A DNA stretch of 8,154 nucleotides, taken from positions 1-8,154 of the forward strand of contig DAOWBD010000037.1 in assembly GCA_030634235.1 (NCBI GenBank), written 5' to 3'. This DNA comes from Candidatus Omnitrophota bacterium. Its GTDB lineage: Bacteria; Omnitrophota; Gorgyraeia; Zapsychrales; Zapsychraceae. Below the pieces are notes generated by a model. The model had not been told where the DNA came from. It saw nothing but the letters and a program-made list of their open reading frames with translations, and ran no database searches. Both the position numbers and the translations under genes were made by a program. Positions within the stretch are counted from its first letter, which is position 1, and every line of letters starts with the position of its first letter. Below, one piece after another: positions 5,650 to 8,154 of the stretch.

Positions 5650-8154
5650 CTAAGTTATCCCCCCTCTGGCTTTTTTGAGCAACTCCACGCTGTTTTTGGC
5701 GTCATTCGGATACGTGGCAGCCCCGACCTTCAAGACAATGTCTTTCCCTAGCTGTTCACCGGCCGAATACTCATCCAAAGCTTTTTTAAATCGGCCGCAT
5801 ACATTATCAACATGGTCCTTACTGCAATTGGTCAATGTCACAAAACATCCCTTCAAATCCCGGAAAACAGCATCCCCTTGCCGATGCACCTCTCCTCTTA
5901 AAATATTTTCCAGGCCCTCCAGACAGCTCAACCGCACGGACTCGGGGAAAGACTTCGCATCTTCCTTTACGCTTTCCATTGTCATGGCAAGAAGCGACAT
6001 GCGCGTATTCGCCCTTTGGGCTTCCTTGATGCCGTTGTCCACAAAATCCTTCAAAGCCGATTCGGGCGTAAACTTCGGCAAGGTGAAAATGAACTTTGTT
6101 CCGACTCCCAGCTCGCTTTCGACCCAGATCTTCCCCTCGTGTACCTCGACGATCCCCTTTGCAATGGTCAGCCCCAATCCCGTTCCCTTCTCACCCGACC
6201 CCGGGGTGCGCCCAAACTGCTGAAATTTGACGAAAGTACGAGTAAGGTCATCTTTAGAAATTCCTATGCCGGTATCAGCGACAATACACTCCACAAAATC
6301 CCCCCGGGCCTCTCCCGAGATCTCGACAGATCCTTCTAACGTGAACTTAAGAGCATTATTGATCAGGTTCGTGAACACCTGGATCATTTTATCGCGATCG
6401 GCGAAGATATCGATATTCTCACCGGAAAACCGCACGCGCAGATCGATGTCTTTTTCCTTGGCCTTCATTTCAAAGGTCGACATGACCTGTTCGGCAAGCC
6501 GCACGATATTCAACCGTTCTTTCCGTGTTTCTATTTTTCCCGCTTCCATCTTGGAGACATCGAGCACATTATTGATCAGCCTTGCGAGCCGGTCCATATT
6601 ATCCTTCGCCGCCGAAAGGATCATCTCCTGCTTCTCTGTAATATCCCCGGCGACCTTATCTAACATAAGATTCAGGCCTTCCTTAGTGATTGAAAGAGGT
6701 GTGCGCAGCTCATGGGAGACCATCGAGATAAATTCCGTCTTCATCGCGTCAATTTCCTTTTCTTTCGTTACATCGCGCAAGATGATCACTGTCCCGATCC
6801 TTTTGTCCTTTGGCCCGACGGGGGATATGGTACACTGCAAGACCCGCCATTCATTATGAGGCATAATGACCTCCCTCATAATGATTGTATCCCCGGAACG
6901 AGACTCTTCAAGGGCCGCGTCGAGATTAACGAGCTTCATTTGTTCGTTTAAGACCGGACTGACAATCTCTCCCTCAGAAGCCAGCCCCATCATCTCCCGC
7001 GCTTGAGGGTTCAGGACCGCAACATTCCCTCGAGCATCAAGCATGATCGCGCCCTCCAGCATACTTTCGATCATACTTTCCATTTTTGATTTCTCAGCGC
7101 TGATCATTGCCTGCAAGCGTTCGATCGCATTGGCAATCTGATTCGTCACCGTATAAATAAACTTGACCTCATCGGCCGAGAAAAGGTTCTCTTGCGCGCT
7201 TGAAAAATTGAGAACCCCGACAACCTTTCCGCCAATAAGAAGCGGGGCATTGAACGACGACTTGAGTTCTCCGAACTCGCGTGTTCCCGAACGCCCGCCA
7301 TCCGGCTCAACCGGAATGATCCTGACGTTCTCGGGCTGGATATCAATCTGTTTATTTCGGAATTTCGCGAATTCGCAAAGAAGGTTTTCCTTGACCTCAT
7401 CAACATATTGAACGCTTTCCGGATAACTCGGCTTGATAATAATGTTGGCTGCCTGCCTATTGAATAAAAGCGCGCCGCAAACATCATAGTCAATGATCTT
7501 GAAGACAGATTCCATAACAAGTTTCAGTAATTGCTGATAATCCACCGTATAGGGAATTAAATCAGAAACCTCATGAAGCACCGTTAATTCCTTTGTCCGT
7601 TTCTCGGCCCGTTCCTGCTGATCCTTTAAATGCCCAACCATCTGGTTGAACGTGCGCCCCAAAAAACCGATCTCATCTTCCGACGCCACATCCACTTTGA
7701 CATTCAGTTTCCCCTTACCTATTTCAGCGGCCGCCTTTTCCAGTTTCACAATCGGGCCCGAAATGCTTCTCGAAAAAAGAATGCCGGCCAAAATACAAAA
7801 TACCACTCCCAACAGTGAGACTCCTAACAAAGCCTCCTTAAGACGGGCAACGGGGGCAAACACTTCTTTTGCGTCATACTCAATGATCAAAAGCCATCCC
7901 AAACCTTTATAATCTCTATACCCGTGTGAATGCCCGTGAACGATTAATTTTTTGTCTGCTCCGGGACGCGCCATCACAGAATAGTATGTATGCTTTCCTT
8001 TTTTCTTAAATTCATTCAACACCAAAGCAGGGGCATCAAAAATAGTGCTTTTATCCGTCCCATAAAAAACTTCCCCGCCTTTAGACAATAACTCGATGTT
8101 CGTCGTTTCATATCCTGAGGATCTCTTTACTGCGTTTATGATCTCTGCTATTTC
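5650..8154 (-). CDS. Multi-sensor membrane histidine kinase (Cache remnant, HAMP, GAF, PAS, HisKA, HATPase, GGDEF-like tail), 5' end missing
   Basis: The frame is open to the right edge, so the N-terminus is outside; 834 residues are visible. In that numbering, residues 1-105 are the end of a periplasmic Cache-type sensor, with HGHSHGYRDYKGLGWLLIIE (73-92). A membrane segment follows at about 108-130, HAMP at about 128-182, GAF at about 192-347 and PAS at about 357-468 (GAIMLDARGNVAVLNPQARE). HisKA has H481 in SMVSHELRTPLS. The ATPase domain has NLINNA (596-601), G1 DTGIG (627-631) and G2 GEKGTGLGL (654-662). Residues 699-834 look like a degenerate GGDEF domain: the end KVGAATYPNDAKNSVELL fits the family, but the signature position reads DLKGCF, so no cyclase activity is expected. 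It can respond to an external signal and, through GAF and PAS, to internal ones. A TTG at 8086-8088 is not the start, because the reading frame and the Cache fold continue upstream. It ends 39 bases before a lone receiver. Confidence 0.92.
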   Translation of the reverse strand, partial: EIAEIINAVKRSSGYETTNIELLSKGGEVFYGTDKSTIFDAPALVLNEFKKKGKHTYYSVMARPGADKKLIVHGHSHGYRDYKGLGWLLIIEYDAKEVFAPVARLKEALLGVSLLGVVFCILAGILFSRSISGPIVKLEKAAAEIGKGKLNVKVDVASEDEIGFLGRTFNQMVGHLKDQQERAEKRTKELTVLHEVSDLIPYTVDYQQLLKLVMESVFKIIDYDVCGALLFNRQAANIIIKPSYPESVQYVDEVKENLLCEFAKFRNKQIDIQPENVRIIPVEPDGGRSGTREFGELKSSFNAPLLIGGKVVGVLNFSSAQENLFSADEVKFIYTVTNQIANAIERLQAMISAEKSKMESMIESMLEGAIMLDARGNVAVLNPQAREMMGLASEGEIVSPVLNEQMKLVNLDAALEESRSGDTIIMREVIMPHNEWRVLQCTISPVGPKDKRIGTVIILRDVTKEKEIDAMKTEFISMVSHELRTPLSITKEGLNLMLDKVAGDITEKQEMILSAAKDNMDRLARLINNVLDVSKMEAGKIETRKERLNIVRLAEQVMSTFEMKAKEKDIDLRVRFSGENIDIFADRDKMIQVFTNLINNALKFTLEGSVEISGEARGDFVECIVADTGIGISKDDLTRTFVKFQQFGRTPGSGEKGTGLGLTIAKGIVEVHEGKIWVESELGVGTKFIFTLPKFTPESALKDFVDNGIKEAQRANTRMSLLAMTMESVKEDAKSFPESVRLSCLEGLENILRGEVHRQGDAVFRDLKGCFVTLTNCSKDHVDNVCGRFKKALDEYSAGEQLGKDIVLKVGAATYPNDAKNSVELLKKARGGIT

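Noticed and set aside
8086..8088. TTG as the start of the large membrane kinase
   Set aside because: The frame continues upstream to the window edge with sensible sensor sequence and no preceding ribosome-binding site, so the gene is truncated by the window and does not begin here.

Overview
The window is one block of signalling genes, all read on the minus strand (right to left), with no RNA gene, CRISPR array or insertion sequence. In transcription order it holds: a membrane histidine kinase cut by the right edge (Cache remnant, one membrane segment, HAMP, GAF, PAS, kinase core, GGDEF-like tail); a lone receiver; a second membrane kinase (Cache-type sensor, HAMP, kinase core); the only sizeable gap, which holds palindromic repeats; a lone receiver; a soluble kinase whose sensory end is a Rossmann dinucleotide-binding fold; two more lone receivers in tandem; and the first 96 codons of a GspE/PilB-type secretion or pilus ATPase cut by the left edge.

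The genes lie 1 to 47 bases apart, except across the 238-base repeat-bearing gap. They look like one operon, or two joined at that gap. There are three sensor kinases and four receiver-only proteins, and no DNA-binding or enzymatic output domain is attached to any receiver. This suggests output by protein-protein contact or by phosphorelay. The motor ATPase sits three bases after the last receiver, so control of a type II secretion system or type IV pilus is a reasonable but unproven guess.

The most unusual gene is the soluble kinase at 1104-2663, in which a GxGxxG Rossmann domain replaces the usual sensor. It shares its kinase core, and a degenerate GGDEF-like C-terminal domain lacking the GGDEF signature, with the membrane kinase at 5650-8154. 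The same transmitter has apparently been joined to a membrane/GAF/PAS sensor in one case and a Rossmann sensor in the other.

The organism is a bacterium, probably diderm given the GspE/PilB-type gene. Base composition is moderate. The repeats of the TGTCATTCCCGCG type and the abundance of stand-alone receivers would fit an uncultured Omnitrophota- or Desulfobacterota-like lineage, but the window carries no taxonomic marker and this is low confidence.
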